Assembly: GCA_035362835.1 (NCBI GenBank)
Contig: DAOSDY010000001.1
Span: 434,001-498,000, forward strand
From: Melioribacteraceae bacterium
GTDB taxonomy: Bacteria; Bacteroidota; Ignavibacteria; Ignavibacteriales; Melioribacteraceae
Length of the DNA stretch: 64,000 nucleotides
Reading direction: 5' to 3'
Part shown: piece by piece, positions 62,370 through 64,000 of the stretch
Layout of the letters: the number at the start of each line of letters is the position of its first letter
How positions within the stretch are numbered: the first letter of the stretch is position 1
The notes under the pieces: model-generated
Told to the model about the DNA's origin: nothing
The model's input: the letters and a program-made list of their open reading frames with translations, nothing else
The model's database searches: none
Program-made: the position numbers and the translations under genes

Positions 62370-64000
62370 TTATTCAAGCAAAATCATTTTTCGAGAAAGG
62401 ATTTCTGTATCCGTAATCATTCTGTAGAAATAAATCCCGCTCGAAACTATTTTTCCGCTGTTGTCAGTTCCATTCCATACAGCAGTGTATTTACTGGGCT
62501 GAAAACGGCCATCGATAATTTTTTTAACAGAGCGTCCAAGCATATCGAATACTTCCAGTCTAACGTTCTGTTCGGATGGAATAAAATAATTTATTCTGGT
62601 TTCGGAGTTAAACGGATTAGGATAATTCTGCTCAAGGTTGAATTTCGAAGGGATTTGATTTTCGTCTTCATTTACATCTGTTGACTGATCCGAATCTTTT
62701 ATCACGATTAGTGTTTGAGAAGGACAGCCGATTTTGTATCCATTCTGCATGGAAGTCAAAGTGATGATTACCTTCTCGTCATTCTCTTTAATAGAATCTG
62801 AAATTGATTTTACAGGAACTTCCACGAAATCCGCTCCTGCTGGTATTACTGCCTCACCTGATAAAGTCTGAAAATCTACGCCTGAAGCAGCATCGCCGGA
62901 TACGCTGTATTTCACTGTTGTTGCTATATCCCTAGCTGTATTTCGGTAAATTCTGAATGAGCCATCCTTATTTCCGTTTTCAAAAGTTCTTGTATTATAG
63001 CCGCCTACAAATATTATTTCTGAAAATTGTCCAGTAGGATCTGTGTTATTAATGTAATGTTCTATGTTAGCATAGCCGCCGCTGCTTATTGTCATGTTAT
63101 CTGAACCAACGTTTTTATTCAGTCCGAATTGGTCCTCCCAGTAATCCGGCATTCCGTCGTCGTCTGTATCTTCAGGATACGGTAGTGAATAATATTCTCC
63201 CCAGGGATTTTCACCAAGATCAGTTTCGTATTCAATTTTAAGTCCGGTGCCGTTTCTCACATTGTCAGCAATTCTTGAATCATTAAAATCTCTTGAAGGC
63301 AGAAGTGCACCGCCGCTATCTAATACATATTCATATGCAGCTTCAGCAGTCTGTGTGGTAATAAAAGAACTAGGGAAAGCCGAGTCAGCTTTTGAAATTG
63401 CAAGCGATGCTCCTTTTTCAAAAATCATAGCCTTCCAGTTATCCGCAGTCCTCTCCGGATGCTCATAAACATAATTAGCGTCAGCGTATAACTTTATAAA
63501 TTTTCCGCCAATAGCGAAAAGCTGGTATTTAATTTTATCAGGTGTATTAGGTCCATATTTAAGATAATTACCGATATAATTGGCATTGATCGAATCGTTC
63601 GGATTATTCAGCCCCGTTTCGTCATAACAGTTATAAATCACGTTATTTCTGAAATCAATAAAATTTCTCTTCCCATCCCGGCTAGCAAAGCGTGGGGCTC
63701 TTTTTTCGTGATGAGCATATAAATTATGATGGAAGTTTACCTCAGCCCCCTGAATATCACTTCCGATTATTGAGCCGAAGCCATGCCGGTTGGGACTATT
63801 ATTAGGATCAAAATAATTGAGCCCTTCGGCAATAAAACAATTCTGAACAGTTATATTTTTTGTATCATTGGCATTCGTCAGGTTCTCATCTGAGGCCCAG
63901 GAGACCGAGATATGATCAGCGATTACTTTATCAGCACCATCCAGATCAAGACTGAATCCATCCCTATGGTCCGGGATGCCGTTTCTTTCAAGGTACCCGA
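62370..64000 (-). CDS. PL1-type pectate lyase with Calx-beta and T9SS sorting domains (5' end outside window)
   Basis: The frame is open from the right edge, so the start is not seen. The visible N-terminal part reads DHRDGFSLDLDGADKVIADH, DHISVSWASDENLT, ITVQNCFIAEGL, HGFGSIIGSD and HHNLYAHHEKRAPRFAS, the PL1 beta-helix core. A later region has TDDDGMPDYWEDQFGL, a calcium-binding repeat. Then follow a Calx-beta domain (KYSVSGDAASGVDFQTLSG, EVPVKSISD) and a T9SS type A sorting domain (LEQNYPNPFNSETRI, VFDMLGRSVKK, SSGIYFYRMI). It is the only one of the three PL1 proteins with a T9SS domain, so it should act outside the cell or at the surface. The next gene begins 19 nt later. Confidence 0.9.
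   Translation of the reverse strand, partial: GYLERNGIPDHRDGFSLDLDGADKVIADHISVSWASDENLTNANDTKNITVQNCFIAEGLNYFDPNNSPNRHGFGSIIGSDIQGAEVNFHHNLYAHHEKRAPRFASRDGKRNFIDFRNNVIYNCYDETGLNNPNDSINANYIGNYLKYGPNTPDKIKYQLFAIGGKFIKLYADANYVYEHPERTADNWKAMIFEKGASLAISKADSAFPSSFITTQTAEAAYEYVLDSGGALLPSRDFNDSRIADNVRNGTGLKIEYETDLGENPWGEYYSLPYPEDTDDDGMPDYWEDQFGLNKNVGSDNMTISSGGYANIEHYINNTDPTGQFSEIIFVGGYNTRTFENGNKDGSFRIYRNTARDIATTVKYSVSGDAASGVDFQTLSGEAVIPAGADFVEVPVKSISDSIKENDEKVIITLTSMQNGYKIGCPSQTLIVIKDSDQSTDVNEDENQIPSKFNLEQNYPNPFNSETRINYFIPSEQNVRLEVFDMLGRSVKKIIDGRFQPSKYTAVWNGTDNSGKIVSSGIYFYRMITDTEILSRKMILLE

Noticed and set aside
1..64000. tRNA, rRNA or riboswitch genes
   Set aside because: No cloverleaf, rRNA segment or known riboswitch core was recognised by eye in the few gaps present; a covariance-model search was not possible here.

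Overview
The window is AT-rich and gene-dense, and every well-supported gene lies on the minus strand, so transcription runs from high to low coordinates. Two proteins end in a type IX secretion (T9SS) sorting domain containing NYPNPFN. This, with tandem GAF and Reg_prop/Y_Y_Y signalling proteins and a full pectinolytic repertoire, points to the Bacteroidota/Ignavibacteriota side of the FCB group. An Ignavibacteria-like heterotroph is my best guess. No rRNA, tRNA, CRISPR array or intact insertion sequence was seen.

Region A (1-5.7 kb): a truncated exported protein, an IclR-type regulator with a clear promoter, a GntP-family sugar-acid permease, and a T9SS-exported BNR/sortilin-like propeller protein.

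Region B (5.7-23 kb): a signalling block built on partner switching. It holds two STAS proteins, an RsbW-type ATPase and four SpoIIE/PP2C-type phosphatases with different inputs: a REC domain, five tandem GAF-like modules, an exported Reg_prop/Y_Y_Y propeller with a membrane anchor, and a GAF-like region. It also has a six-GAF histidine kinase, a single-domain response regulator and a FIST sensor. Short spacings suggest two transcription units, about 22.95-20.5 kb and 20.4-5.7 kb.

A 578-bp gap without a recognisable gene separates this from region C (23.5-64 kb), an almost gap-free run devoted to pectin and rhamnogalacturonan breakdown. Enzymes include three PL1-type pectate lyases, a PL10 pectate lyase, two GH28-type beta-helix enzymes, a pectinesterase-like CE8 protein, two PL11-like proteins, a GH105 unsaturated uronyl hydrolase, a GH2 beta-galactosidase, PL22-like beta-propellers, a sialidase-fold protein, an esterase, and DUF4861 and DUF1961 proteins. 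Two Cys-type sulfatases, the radical-SAM sulfatase maturase and a metallophosphoesterase are embedded in the same run. I see no SusC/SusD pair within the window.

A plausible reading is that secreted lyases and hydrolases cut pectin at the cell surface or outside the cell. Periplasmic exo-enzymes and sulfatases would finish the oligosaccharides, and sugar acids could enter through carriers such as the GntP permease. The neighbouring phosphatase/STAS network may match expression or secretion to the environment. That last link is inference from proximity and from the glycan-sensor-like input of one phosphatase.
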